Source: Candidatus Parcubacteria bacterium (lineage in GTDB: Bacteria; Patescibacteria; ABY1; UBA1558; GWA2-36-10). Taken from it: a stretch of DNA of 64,000 nucleotides. The notes under the pieces are model-generated. The model saw nothing but the letters and a program-made list of their open reading frames with translations, had not been told where the DNA came from and did no database searches. The position numbers were made by a program, and so were the translations under genes. Of this stretch, positions 1 through 9,700 are shown piece after piece. Numbering within the stretch: the first letter of the stretch is position 1; the number at the start of each line of letters is the position of its first letter. Location: NCBI GenBank assembly GCA_018669975.1, contig JABHSK010000009.1, forward strand, positions 100,710-164,709, given 5' to 3'.

Positions 1-1118
1 AATCTCTTGAGCAAATAGATGATCGATATTAGTATAAGCAAAAATACAATGAGTCCAGCTAAGCCGAGCTCTGTCCAAAAATTCAAAAATATATTATGCG
101 GGTATAAATAAATTTCCAACCATTGATACTGATGATAAGCCAATAAACCGTCCTGATAACCATCAATACCTAATCCAAAGATAAGGTTATCCTGAAGCAT
201 ATCGGTTGTTTCTTGCCATTGATTCAGACGGATATCTACCGAACTAGATTGTAGGTCTAGTTTTGGATTTATATTTGTTGTCAAAGCTGACTCTATTTTT
301 TCTGTTGGTAAAATTACAATTGCAATTAAGGTCATTATTACTAGGGGAATGCCGATTTTCCGAATCTTTTTAGCTAAAATTAGCCAAAGTAAAATCGACA
401 AACCTAGAGCTAAAATCGCTCCATCACTCCTAGACAATAAAGCCAAAATTAGACCCGCTATAAAGGCTATTAAGTAGATAATTTCTTTCAGCTTATTTTT
501 ACTGTAGGCCCACAGCCCAAAAAACAAAGCTGTTATTGGCGCTACTAATAAAGCCAAGGCATTGGGGTAAGAAAATACTCCTGTTAATCTTTTTATATTA
601 GGTGGATTATAAGCAGCAATAAAATTCCAATCACTAAAATTTTGATACATGGTTGTTATCAATAACCAAATCACCAACACACCTAGAGCCTTAATAATAT
701 TTATAATATCCTGTCGACTTTTTACTGAGTATATAAAAACTAAAAAAAACATAATTGGTTCCAGCCAATAGGCTCGCCATAAACCCAAAGAAGTATAGGT
801 GAAATTGATAACAAGGGCTAAAATGCTAACTAATAACCAAGTCACTAATAAATATCGCCACTTAACCGGCAAAACATTGTACGCTTTTTTACTTAGTGAA
901 AAATTTATCTTAGTTATCCTCTTACCCTTAAGTAACCAAATAACAAACAACGAAATTATCATCAACTCTAAAAACGTTGACGGTAAATTGAACAACGTAA
1001 CACGCCATAAATATGTAGGTAGCAAGGCTACGATAATAGCCACACCCCAGATTGTACGTTTATAGCTTGATATAACAAAGGCTATTAACGCTATCAGCAT
1101 AAATATCTCGCTAATCAT
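1..1118 (-). CDS. O-antigen ligase/polymerase family membrane protein (Wzy-like), partial
   Basis: The gene starts at ATG 1118 and runs off the left edge of the window; 372 codons are visible. The translation is a chain of hydrophobic segments. Near residue 340 it has the signature YPHNIFLNFWTELGLAG, which matches the HN-x-F-L-x-x-x-x-E-x-G motif of the Wzy_C/O-antigen ligase family. Such integral membrane proteins polymerise or ligate lipid-linked glycans on the outer face of the membrane. The start overlaps the stop of the upstream flippase gene (ATGA), so the two are translationally coupled and probably form one surface-polysaccharide operon. Whether it is a polymerase or a ligase cannot be told. 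Confidence 0.8.
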   Translation of the reverse strand, partial: MISEIFMLIALIAFVISSYKRTIWGVAIIVALLPTYLWRVTLFNLPSTFLELMIISLFVIWLLKGKRITKINFSLSKKAYNVLPVKWRYLLVTWLLVSILALVINFTYTSLGLWRAYWLEPIMFFLVFIYSVKSRQDIINIIKALGVLVIWLLITTMYQNFSDWNFIAAYNPPNIKRLTGVFSYPNALALLVAPITALFFGLWAYSKNKLKEIIYLIAFIAGLILALLSRSDGAILALGLSILLWLILAKKIRKIGIPLVIMTLIAIVILPTEKIESALTTNINPKLDLQSSSVDIRLNQWQETTDMLQDNLIFGLGIDGYQDGLLAYHQYQWLEIYLYPHNIFLNFWTELGLAGLIVFLLILISIIYLLKR

Positions 1119-2542
1119 GTTTGTTTATTAAATAATTCTTTAACTAATTTTTTATCCACTGCTTTGGTCCAATATAAGACAGTCAAATAAACAAGGCCGG
1201 TTATCAGTATAGCAAAAATTAAATTAAATTCTTTTATTGCCCAACCTGAAAGTAACGCTACTGTACCAGCTAATAAACTTTTATTAAAAACTTTAAAATT
1301 TAAAGATATCTTTAGTTGTTGTCTAGCAACTAGATAAGCAAACACCACTATCAGCGCTTCTATAAATAGCGTCATATAGGCTGCCCCCCAATATGAATAT
1401 CTAGGAATAAAAATAAAATAACCTATGGCGCCAATAATAGCTGCAAACAAAAAATATTTTATCATTTTCTTTTGTGCACCCAATGCAACTATCATATAAG
1501 TAAATAAGGTGCCGAAAAAAATGATAGCTGTAGCCACTACCAGCACATTCAAAATTGCCCCTGAAGCAGCAAATTCTTTTCCTGCCAACAAAATCATCAA
1601 CGGTCGATTAACAATCCATATACCCACTATCATTCCTATGGTTAATATACTAAAAAAATCAAAACTATGTTGCCAAAGCATTTTCAACTTTGACAGATTC
1701 TTACTAATCCAAGCAGCTGTAAATAAAGGCAGAATTAAACTCATAAACATATGAGGGAAAGTGGCTAATACTTCCAAAACTTTGTAGGGAGCACCATAAA
1801 GACCAACGTCCTCCGGAGAATGAAAGGCTGAGAGAATTAATGTGTCAGCCTTAAAATAGACCAAATTTAAAACTACTGTTATGGCTAAAGGCCAGGTACG
1901 GAAAAAAACTTTTTTCCAGTATCTAAAATCCCAGGCAAAACGTAATGTGACGTATTTCTTTAATAGAAAATAAAAAATAATAAAACTAATAACAAAAACA
2001 ATTGAGTGTAGCAGTAAAACCACATTTAAACTTCCACCTGCTTTGAAAAGATAAACTAAAGATCCTAAATATAACACTCTGTTTACTAGGTCAACTGAAG
2101 CTGCCTTGGGCATATCTAGTTTCTTTGAAAAAACTGCAGTCAGGGTAGACATTAGGCTTTGAAAGAAAAATACAAAAACAAAAAATACGACGCCATCTTT
2201 TACTATTTGATCATAGGGAAAGAACTTTATAACTACTGGTACTAATAACAAAATAAGTAAAGAGGAAAAAAATCTAATAGTAAAAATGTTGTTTACTACC
2301 CGGCTTTCTTCTGAACGTGTCTCAACTGCGGAAATTTCCCTAAGTAAAGTAAGAAATAATCCTAGGTCAGCTAATATCATGAACATCTGCACAAAAGCAA
2401 AAACAGTAGTATAAAAACCAAAGCCAGTTTGACCTAAAATTCTAGTAATTAAAGCTAAATTAAAAACACCTATTACTACGGTAATCACACGAATAACAAC
2501 TTGCCACAGAGTGTTAGTAAATATTTTATTGGCTACAGACAT
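1115..2542 (-). CDS. Polysaccharide flippase (Wzx/MATE-like)
   Basis: This 475-residue protein is almost entirely transmembrane helices, with an amphipathic start followed by the pattern GFGFYTTVFAFVQMFMILAD typical of RfbX/Wzx oligosaccharide flippases of the MOP exporter superfamily. Family members move undecaprenyl-linked oligosaccharides across the cytoplasmic membrane. Length agrees with the family (about 420-500 aa). It overlaps the downstream Wzy-like gene by 4 bases, which fits flippase and polymerase acting in one pathway. No glycosyltransferases are visible next to it, so the glycan is unknown. It follows the recA terminator. Confidence 0.85.
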   Translation of the reverse strand: MSVANKIFTNTLWQVVIRVITVVIGVFNLALITRILGQTGFGFYTTVFAFVQMFMILADLGLFLTLLREISAVETRSEESRVVNNIFTIRFFSSLLILLLVPVVIKFFPYDQIVKDGVVFFVFVFFFQSLMSTLTAVFSKKLDMPKAASVDLVNRVLYLGSLVYLFKAGGSLNVVLLLHSIVFVISFIIFYFLLKKYVTLRFAWDFRYWKKVFFRTWPLAITVVLNLVYFKADTLILSAFHSPEDVGLYGAPYKVLEVLATFPHMFMSLILPLFTAAWISKNLSKLKMLWQHSFDFFSILTIGMIVGIWIVNRPLMILLAGKEFAASGAILNVLVVATAIIFFGTLFTYMIVALGAQKKMIKYFLFAAIIGAIGYFIFIPRYSYWGAAYMTLFIEALIVVFAYLVARQQLKISLNFKVFNKSLLAGTVALLSGWAIKEFNLIFAILITGLVYLTVLYWTKAVDKKLVKELFNKQT

Positions 2543-2565
2543 ACTAAGATTATACTAATTTAAGG

Positions 2566-2602
2566 TAAATAAAACAACCCGCCCGGCAAATGCCGGGCGG
2601 GC
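2566..2602 (-). terminator. Intrinsic terminator after recA
   Basis: On the minus strand an 11-bp GC-rich stem (2578-2602, GCCCGCCCGGC / GCCGGGCGGG) is followed by a T-rich tract. It lies 14 bases after the recA stop and separates recA from the flippase gene. Confidence 0.85.
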
Positions 2603-2615
2603 ATAAAATATAAAT

Positions 2616-3638
2616 TTAAGCTTCTGCAGTTTTGTATTCTTTCCAGATTTTTTTTCTTAGTTCGGCGATTAGTTTTTTATCACCCTTTAAAAAACTTTTA
2701 GCGTTTTCTCTGCCGACACCTATTTTGGTATCACCATAAGAATATGAATTACCAGCCTTACTAATAATACCAAAGGCTAGTCCAGTATCTAAAATGTCTC
2801 CGGCTACAGAAATACCTTCGTTGTACATGATATCAAAAACAGTATTCTTAAATGGAGCCGCTACTTTATTCTTAACTACCTTAGCTTTAACTTGGTTACC
2901 TATAATCTTTTCACCTTGTTTAATCTGAGCAGAACGTCTAACCTCTATTCTAACTGATGAATAAAATTTAAGCGCATTACCACCCGTAGTTGTTTCAGGG
3001 TTTCCAAAGAAAACACCTATCTTCATCCTAATCTGATTAATAAAGACAACAGTAGTCTTACTTTTGTGTACTATGCCGGCCAACTTTCTAAGTGCTTGAC
3101 TCATTAACCTAGCCTGTAAGCCCATATGAGAATCTCCCATATCACCCTCTATCTCTGCCTTTGGTACCAAAGCAGCTACAGAGTCAACCACTATTACATC
3201 AACCCCACCTGAACGTACTAGAGTCTCTACTATTTCTAAGGCTTGCTCACCTGTATCTGGCTGTGATATCAATAAATTATTAACATCAACTCCAATTTTT
3301 TTAGCATATTCAGGGTCCAGAGCATGCTCAGCATCTACAAAAGCGGCTATACCACCTTCTTTTTGTACTTCAGCCACTATATGTTGTGCCAGAGTGGTCT
3401 TACCTGAAGATTCTGGTCCGTAAATTTCTACAATACGACCCTTCGGCACTCCGCCAATACCCAAAGCTATATCTAAAGATAAACAACCAGTACTAACTGC
3501 GTCTACATTCATTGCTTTGGCTTCACCAAGGCTCATTATAGAGCCCGCACCAAAACGAGTTCTAATTTGCTCAATAGCTGTCTTTGTCGCCTGATCAAAT
3601 TTATCCTTTTTTTCTTTTGGTTTCTTTTCTGTTGCCAT
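2616..3638 (-). CDS. recA: Recombinase A
   Basis: RecA is the ATP-dependent strand-exchange protein of homologous recombination and the co-protease of the SOS response. The 340-residue product has the Walker A motif GPESSGKTT at residues 74-82, the Walker B stretch VDVIVVDSVAALVP near 150, and the conserved block MGLQARLMSQALRKL. Length is normal for the family. There is an AAGGA element 8 bases before ATG, one of the better SD sequences among the core genes here. It is read after rodZ-like and ftsK genes and ends at a strong hairpin terminator. No LexA-type box was recognised upstream. Confidence 0.98.
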   Translation of the reverse strand: MATEKKPKEKKDKFDQATKTAIEQIRTRFGAGSIMSLGEAKAMNVDAVSTGCLSLDIALGIGGVPKGRIVEIYGPESSGKTTLAQHIVAEVQKEGGIAAFVDAEHALDPEYAKKIGVDVNNLLISQPDTGEQALEIVETLVRSGGVDVIVVDSVAALVPKAEIEGDMGDSHMGLQARLMSQALRKLAGIVHKSKTTVVFINQIRMKIGVFFGNPETTTGGNALKFYSSVRIEVRRSAQIKQGEKIIGNQVKAKVVKNKVAAPFKNTVFDIMYNEGISVAGDILDTGLAFGIISKAGNSYSYGDTKIGVGRENAKSFLKGDKKLIAELRKKIWKEYKTAEA

Positions 3639-3694
3639 ATGTTTGTCCTTCTTTTGAGCAAACTAGCCTGTATTGCTTGCTTATTACTTATTAT

Positions 3695-4372
3695 TTATTC
3701 TATTACCTCTCTTAAAATATCTAATTCTAAAACATTGGTTTTACTATGTTTCTTTTTAGCACTTATTTGTAAATTATTCAAGCCAACAATCAAATTAATG
3801 ACCTGACTAAAATTTCCATCATGGTCCAGTAAAACAGTTTCGTTGTTTATTGTTAACTGAACCTCTGCCTGTGTCTGCCCTTTAACCAAAACACTGCTTT
3901 CGGTAGTACGAAAATTATCACCTGGTTCCAAAATAACAACTTTTGGAGGGGCTACAATATTATACAGCTCCCAGCCCAAATATCCAAGTAGCACCCCTAC
4001 CACTAAAGCAATCACGACCACTTTAAGGGTCTTTGGACCTAAAAAATTGTGCTTAGAAACCTCTTTCACCTTAACTGGCTTATCAATACTACTAATTTTA
4101 TCACTAATGTTCTTTTCTACCTTATAATCAAATAACAATTCTTGACTAGGAATTTCTAAAAACTCTGCATATAGTTTTATCCATGCTTTAGCATACATAT
4201 TACCCGGCAATAGATGATAATCACCGCTTTCTAATATTTCGAGATATTTTATTTGAATACTTGTGCCCCTATAAACATCTTCTAGGGATAATTCCTTATC
4301 AAGTCTAACCTGTTTTAATTTATCTCCAAGTGTCTGTCCCTTACTGATTTGCTTTCTTTTGAATCTCTGCAT
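3695..4372 (-). CDS. RodZ-like HTH membrane protein
   Basis: The 225-residue protein has an N-terminal Xre-like helix-turn-helix (residues about 15-75, with LGDKLKQVRLDKELSLEDVY), a single transmembrane helix at about 114-139, and an extracytoplasmic beta-rich domain (about 145-215). This order matches RodZ, the factor linking MreB filaments to cell-wall synthesis. No mreB is visible in the window, so a role in morphology is inferred from the family. It begins 7 bases after ftsK stops and is probably cotranscribed with it and recA. Confidence 0.85.
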   Translation of the reverse strand: MQRFKRKQISKGQTLGDKLKQVRLDKELSLEDVYRGTSIQIKYLEILESGDYHLLPGNMYAKAWIKLYAEFLEIPSQELLFDYKVEKNISDKISSIDKPVKVKEVSKHNFLGPKTLKVVVIALVVGVLLGYLGWELYNIVAPPKVVILEPGDNFRTTESSVLVKGQTQAEVQLTINNETVLLDHDGNFSQVINLIVGLNNLQISAKKKHSKTNVLELDILREVIE

Positions 4373-4379
4373 AAATCAC

Positions 4380-6644
4380 TTATTTATCTTCGTCTTCCTC
4401 TTCATATTCATAATCCTCATCTTCTTCTGACTCATCACCATCCTCCTCATCTACGTCTTCTTCCTCAATCTCCTCCTCATCTAGTGGTGATGAAAAATTT
4501 TCTTCTAGCTCTTCTTGTGATATAAAAACTTCCCTTGGTTTTGCTCCATCAGCTGGACTAACCACTCCCATTTCTTCTAAAATGTCTAGCAATCTAGCTG
4601 CTCTAGCATAACCAACTCTTAAACGGCGCTGTAATAATGTAGCTGAAGCTTTACCAGCCTTAATAACTATTTCTTTAGCATCTAGTGTTAGTTCGTCTTC
4701 AAAGTCTTCGTTACCGCCAAAACCTGGCACCCCTTTACCAGCTTTTTCAGTTACCTTATCATTGTATTCTGGTTCCGCTTGATCTTTAATAAACTCCATA
4801 ACATCTGTTATCTCTTCATCGGAAACAAAAGCTCCTTGAATACGCCTTTGTTGTGAGCTGTCAGAAGTCATAAATAACATATCTCCTTTACCTAGCAATT
4901 TTTCTGCACCAGAAGTATCAATAATTGTTCTGGAATCCATAGACGATGCTACCGCAAAAGCAATACGAGATGTAATATTAGCCTTAATCAATCCCGTAAT
5001 AACATCGACAGACGGCCGCTGAGTAGCTAGAATCAAATGTATACCTGCAGCTCTGCCTAGTTGGGCCAAACTAACCACGGCCGCTTCTACCTCCTTGGCT
5101 GCCAAAGACATTAAAGCAGCAAATTCATCGACTATAACTACTATATAAGGCAGGCGATTAACTATTACTGCTTTATTATAACTGTCTATATTTTTTTTTC
5201 CAGCTGCTTGCAACAGTTTATACCTTTCTTGCATCTCTGAAACCACCCAACGAAGGGCGTTGATGGTTTTATCGGTCTCATTAATAACTGGTGTCAAAAG
5301 ATGTGGACTGTTATTAAATGAGGTTAATTCCACTCTCTTGGGATCAATTAAAATAAATTTTAAATCCTCTGGGGAATTCTGATAAATCAAACTAAGAATA
5401 ATATTATTAATAGCAACTGATTTACCAGATCCAGTTGAACCAGCAATCAATAGGTGCGGCATGGCTGCTAAGTTAGCCAGGATAGCCTTGCCGCTGACAT
5501 CCTTACCTAAGGCTAAATGAAGATTATTTTTTCTTTTTTTATATTCACTGCTCTCCAAAATATCCCTAAGTTTTACTATAGACACACTCTGGTTGGGAAC
5601 CTCGATTCCTACTAATGATTTACCAGGAATGGGTGCCTCCATACGCAAAGGGTGTGCAGCCAAAGCTAGAGACAAATCGTTCTGTAAAGTCAACATTTGT
5701 GAAAGCTTAACACCATCAGCTGGTCTTAAAGTATATTGCGTAACAGTAGGACCAACATTAACATCGCTCATAGTTACATCAATGCCAAAGTTTTCCAGAG
5801 TCTTCTTAATCTTGTTCATGTTAGCATTAACGTCCCCTGAGTCTGGTTTACCACTAGATTTCTTGAGCAACTCAATAGGTACAACAATTTTTTTACGCGG
5901 CTTTTTCTTAGCTGGCTCTTCATCCTCCTCTGGATCTCCTTCGTCGTCTTCCTCTTCTTCTCCCTCATCCTCCTCTGGATCTCCTTCGTCGTCTTCCTCT
6001 TCTTCTTCATCGGGCTCAAACTCTGACCCCTCCTCGTCGTCTTCCTCTTCATCATCTTCTTCGTCATCTTCCTCCGTCAAAAACTTTTCCTTGAGTATAC
6101 CCAAGGCCTTAGCTCTTTCAGTAATATCTTTAAATGATGTATTAAAAGCCAGAAATATTCCGATCAATAACATGGCTATTAAAACTACCAATGTGCCCCA
6201 AAATCCTAATAATTTTTCAAAGCCCACGCCAACACCAAATCCCAAGGCACCACCACCGGTTCCTGCTTTAGTAATTTCTTTAAATGTAAACTCATCTACA
6301 AAAAAGTGTAATATACCAGCAAAAGAAACAATAATTAAAAAAAGTCCAATATAGCTAATGAGCTTAACTTTGTATTGTCCGCTCTTTAATAAAATAAATC
6401 CTAAAAATATCAACACTAATATAAACAACCAATCACCCCAGCCAAATAAATAAGCTAAAGCAAAATTAAGACCCCTGCCCAGAGCCCCAGCCAAATCAAA
6501 CATTGATAGAATACTTAAAAAAGCAATTACAAAAATCAGAATAGTGAAAATGGCTCCCTTGGTCTCGGGATTGAGATGAAAACCATCCTCTTCATACTCA
6601 TCTCTATAAGATCTCCTTTTTTTAGGTTTTTTTCTTCCAAACAT
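4380..6644 (-). CDS. ftsK: DNA translocase FtsK/SpoIIIE
   Basis: This 754-residue protein moves chromosomal DNA through the division septum. It has four transmembrane helices (about 30-170), a highly acidic linker (about 190-245, nearly all Glu/Asp with an internal repeat), the motor domain with Walker A GSTGSGKS at 402-409 and VVIVDEFAAL near 495, and a C-terminal winged-helix gamma domain (about 645-700, TLDAKEIVIKAGKASATLLQ). A second acidic tail ends the protein. The gamma domain implies recognition of orienting sequences such as KOPS. The linker is short compared with E. coli FtsK. First gene of a ftsK-rodZ-recA run. Confidence 0.96.
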   Translation of the reverse strand: MFGRKKPKKRRSYRDEYEEDGFHLNPETKGAIFTILIFVIAFLSILSMFDLAGALGRGLNFALAYLFGWGDWLFILVLIFLGFILLKSGQYKVKLISYIGLFLIIVSFAGILHFFVDEFTFKEITKAGTGGGALGFGVGVGFEKLLGFWGTLVVLIAMLLIGIFLAFNTSFKDITERAKALGILKEKFLTEEDDEEDDEEEDDEEGSEFEPDEEEEEDDEGDPEEDEGEEEEDDEGDPEEDEEPAKKKPRKKIVVPIELLKKSSGKPDSGDVNANMNKIKKTLENFGIDVTMSDVNVGPTVTQYTLRPADGVKLSQMLTLQNDLSLALAAHPLRMEAPIPGKSLVGIEVPNQSVSIVKLRDILESSEYKKRKNNLHLALGKDVSGKAILANLAAMPHLLIAGSTGSGKSVAINNIILSLIYQNSPEDLKFILIDPKRVELTSFNNSPHLLTPVINETDKTINALRWVVSEMQERYKLLQAAGKKNIDSYNKAVIVNRLPYIVVIVDEFAALMSLAAKEVEAAVVSLAQLGRAAGIHLILATQRPSVDVITGLIKANITSRIAFAVASSMDSRTIIDTSGAEKLLGKGDMLFMTSDSSQQRRIQGAFVSDEEITDVMEFIKDQAEPEYNDKVTEKAGKGVPGFGGNEDFEDELTLDAKEIVIKAGKASATLLQRRLRVGYARAARLLDILEEMGVVSPADGAKPREVFISQEELEENFSSPLDEEEIEEEDVDEEDGDESEEDEDYEYEEEDEDK
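5925..6010. repeat. Direct repeat in the ftsK acidic linker
   Basis: A roughly 48-base unit (CATCCTCCTCTGGATCTCC followed by TTCGTCG...) occurs twice in tandem. It encodes the repeated peptide DDEGDPEEDE of the acidic linker. It looks like a simple tandem duplication of low-complexity coding DNA. Confidence 0.75.
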
Positions 6645-6721
6645 ATTTAGTATATTTTATAATTTTTTACCTAAGTTGTATATATTTTAACATATAATTA
6701 GATAAAAATAAACTGCTCAAA

Positions 6722-6755
6722 TATAAGAAAAACCCTTAATTTTAGGGGTTTTTCT
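6722..6755 (-). terminator. Intrinsic terminator after rpoC
   Basis: On the minus strand GAAAAACCCC / GGGTTTTTC forms a stem around TAAAATTAA, with T residues on the 3' side. It closes the rpoBC operon. Confidence 0.8.
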
Positions 6756-6781
6756 ATGATAAGTTTTCTTTTATAATTCCT

Positions 6782-9700
6782 CTATCCTTTAAAGCCAGTG
6801 CCGGCTGGTATTTTACGACCAATGATAACGTTTTCTTTAAGGCCTCGCAGATGATCTACTTTACCAGTGATGGCTGCATCAATTAATACTCTGGCTGTTT
6901 CCTGAAATGAAGCAGCGGATAAAAACGAGTCTGAGGTTAAAGATGCTTTGGTAATACCTAATAACAACACCTCACCTTTGGCCTTCTTACCTTTAGCTTT
7001 AACCTTGGCATTGGCTTCTCTAAATTGTGTAGAAGTAATAATCTCACCTGGTAATAAATCCGCATCACCAACATCTTTAACTAACAATCTAGAAAACATC
7101 TGCTTAACAATCAACTCAACGTGTTTATCATTTAAATTCTGACCTTGTGATGAGTAGATATTCTTAATCTCTTTGATAATATATTCCTGCACAGCTAGTT
7201 TGCCCTGCAAACTAAACAGTTCGTGTAAATCAATACTACCCTCGGTTATCTGCTGACCCTCAATAACAATGTCTTTATTTTTAATCCATAAATTGTATCC
7301 GGCTGGGATAATAACTTCTTGTGTTTCAGTTTCTTGGCTAACAACCTTTATTTCCTTATCGGTCAATTTAACTAGGCCATTCAATTTAGTTCTAACTTCT
7401 TTACCATCTTCAACAAATAAGACTTGATCGGCTTCTATTTCTTTACCATCCTTAACTTTAATTTCTATTTTTTTATTAAGATCATAGGTTTCTATACGGC
7501 TACCCTGAGGTTTAACCTTGATAATTCTTGGATCTTTGCTGACTAACTTATTATCATCATCAATACTAACTATTCCAGCTAATGGTGCTAAAATCGCTTT
7601 CTTCTTAGGTGGGCGAGCTTCAAACAACTCTTCAACTCGAGGTAAACCTTGAGTAATATCACCTCCAGCTACACCACCCATATGAAAAGTTCTCATGGTT
7701 AACTGCGTACCAGGCTCACCAATACTTTGAGCAGCAACAACTCCAACAGCAGCACCCATTTCAACTAGTCTATTATGTCCTAAGTCGTATCCATAACACT
7801 TCTGACAAGTACCCCTGATAGATTTACAGGTAAGCACAGCGCGAACTCTAATTTGCTCTGGATCAGCATCTTTTATTTGCTCAGATACCTCTTTAGTAAT
7901 CAATGTGCCTTTTTTAACAACTATTTTATCTTTCTTGTCTTTTATGCCTTCTGCTAAAACACGACCAACTACCCTACCAAATAAAGGTTCGTTAACCTTC
8001 TCACTTTCTTCTTTGGTCAAAATTAAACCTTCATCATCTTTACAGTCTGTTTCTAATACCACCATATCTTGTGATACATCAACTAGTCTCCTAGTTAAAT
8101 ATCCAGCACTAGCTGTACGTAGAGCAGTATCAGACAAGCCTTTACGTGTACCATGAGTAGAAATGAAATATTCCAGCACATCTAAACCTTCTTGAAAATT
8201 AGCCTTCACCGGCAATTCAATAATTTCACCAGCCGGATTAATCACCAAGCCTTTCATGCCCATTATTTGAATCATCTGTGACATTGATCCTCTAGCACCA
8301 GAATTAATAATGGTAGAGATAGAATTGTCTGGGGCCATAATACCAGCACCATGCTCAGTAATACGATTTTTTATTTCTGTCCAAACCTCAATTACTTTAA
8401 CGTATCTTTCTTTGTTGGTTAACAAACCATCGTTATATTGCTCTTTAATTGCTTCAATTTTCTTTTCTGCTTCTTTAATAAGGTCTTCTTTGATATTTAA
8501 TTTAGGAATATCATCCATACCCCATGACAAACCTGAAGCAGTGATGTATTTAAAGGTTATATTTTTTATGTTGTCCAAAAGTTTTACTGTTTCTTCGTGA
8601 GGAAATAGACGAAAAGAGTCAGCAATTATATCTTTTAGGCCTTTCTTGTCTAATAACTTATTTACGTAATCCATTTTGGCTGGCAAAATCTTATTTAATA
8701 GAATACGTCCAATGGATGTTTCTATAACATTCTCCCCAGCCCTCTCTACTCTAACCTTAATTGGATCCTGTAAGCCAATAATACCTAAATTAAAAGCCTT
8801 TTCAGCTTCATCCTCATCGGAAAAAGCCTTGCTAGCTTTAACGCCTTCTTTTATAAAGGTTAAATAATAACCACCCCAAACCATATCTTGACTAGGAATG
8901 GCTACTGGTTCACCAGTGGCTGGTTTAAGTAGATTTTTTGAAGACAACATAATTTCAGCCGCCTCCTTCTTACCATCTTCTGTTAGAGGCACATGGACAG
9001 CCATTTGGTCGCCATCAAAGTCAGCATTAAAAGCACTACACACCAAAGGGTGTAAATGAATGGCTTTACCTTCAATCAAAACTGGTTGAAAAGCTTGAAT
9101 ACCAAGTCTGTGCAAAGTAGGAGCACGATTAAGCATAACATGCGCACCTTTGACTACTTCTTCTAAAATAGCCCAAACTTCTTGGTGCCCTGCTTCAATA
9201 TATCTATTAGCACTACGTACATTATGTACTAGCTCGTCTTTTATTAATCTAGAGATAACAAACGGCTTAAACAACTCTAAAGCCATTGTCTTTGGCAAGC
9301 CGCATTGATTTAATTTTAAGTGTGGCCCAATAACAATTACTGAACGACCTGAATAATCAACACGTTTACCTAATAAGTTCTGTCTAAAACGACCCTGCTT
9401 ACCTTTTAACATGTCGGCAATACTCTTGAGGGTTCTTTTTTGACCAGTAGAAGCAGTGACCGTTTTACCATGACGAGCATTATTATCAATCAAGGCATCA
9501 ACAGCTTCTTGAAGCATGCGTTTTTCATTACGTTGAATAACTTCGGGAGCATTCAAATCTTTCAACCTCTTAAGACGATTGTTTCTATTAATAACTCTTC
9601 GATATAAGTCATTTAAGTCAGAAGACGCAAAACGTCCACCGTCCAATTGAACCATTGGTCTTAGGTCTGGAGGAATAACTGGAATAGCTGTCATGATCAT

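Noticed and set aside
5593..6354. Plus-strand ORF of 253 codons opposite ftsK
   Set aside because: Its Ser-rich stretch is only the reverse reading of the FtsK Glu/Asp linker; it has no start context and lies inside a clear gene.
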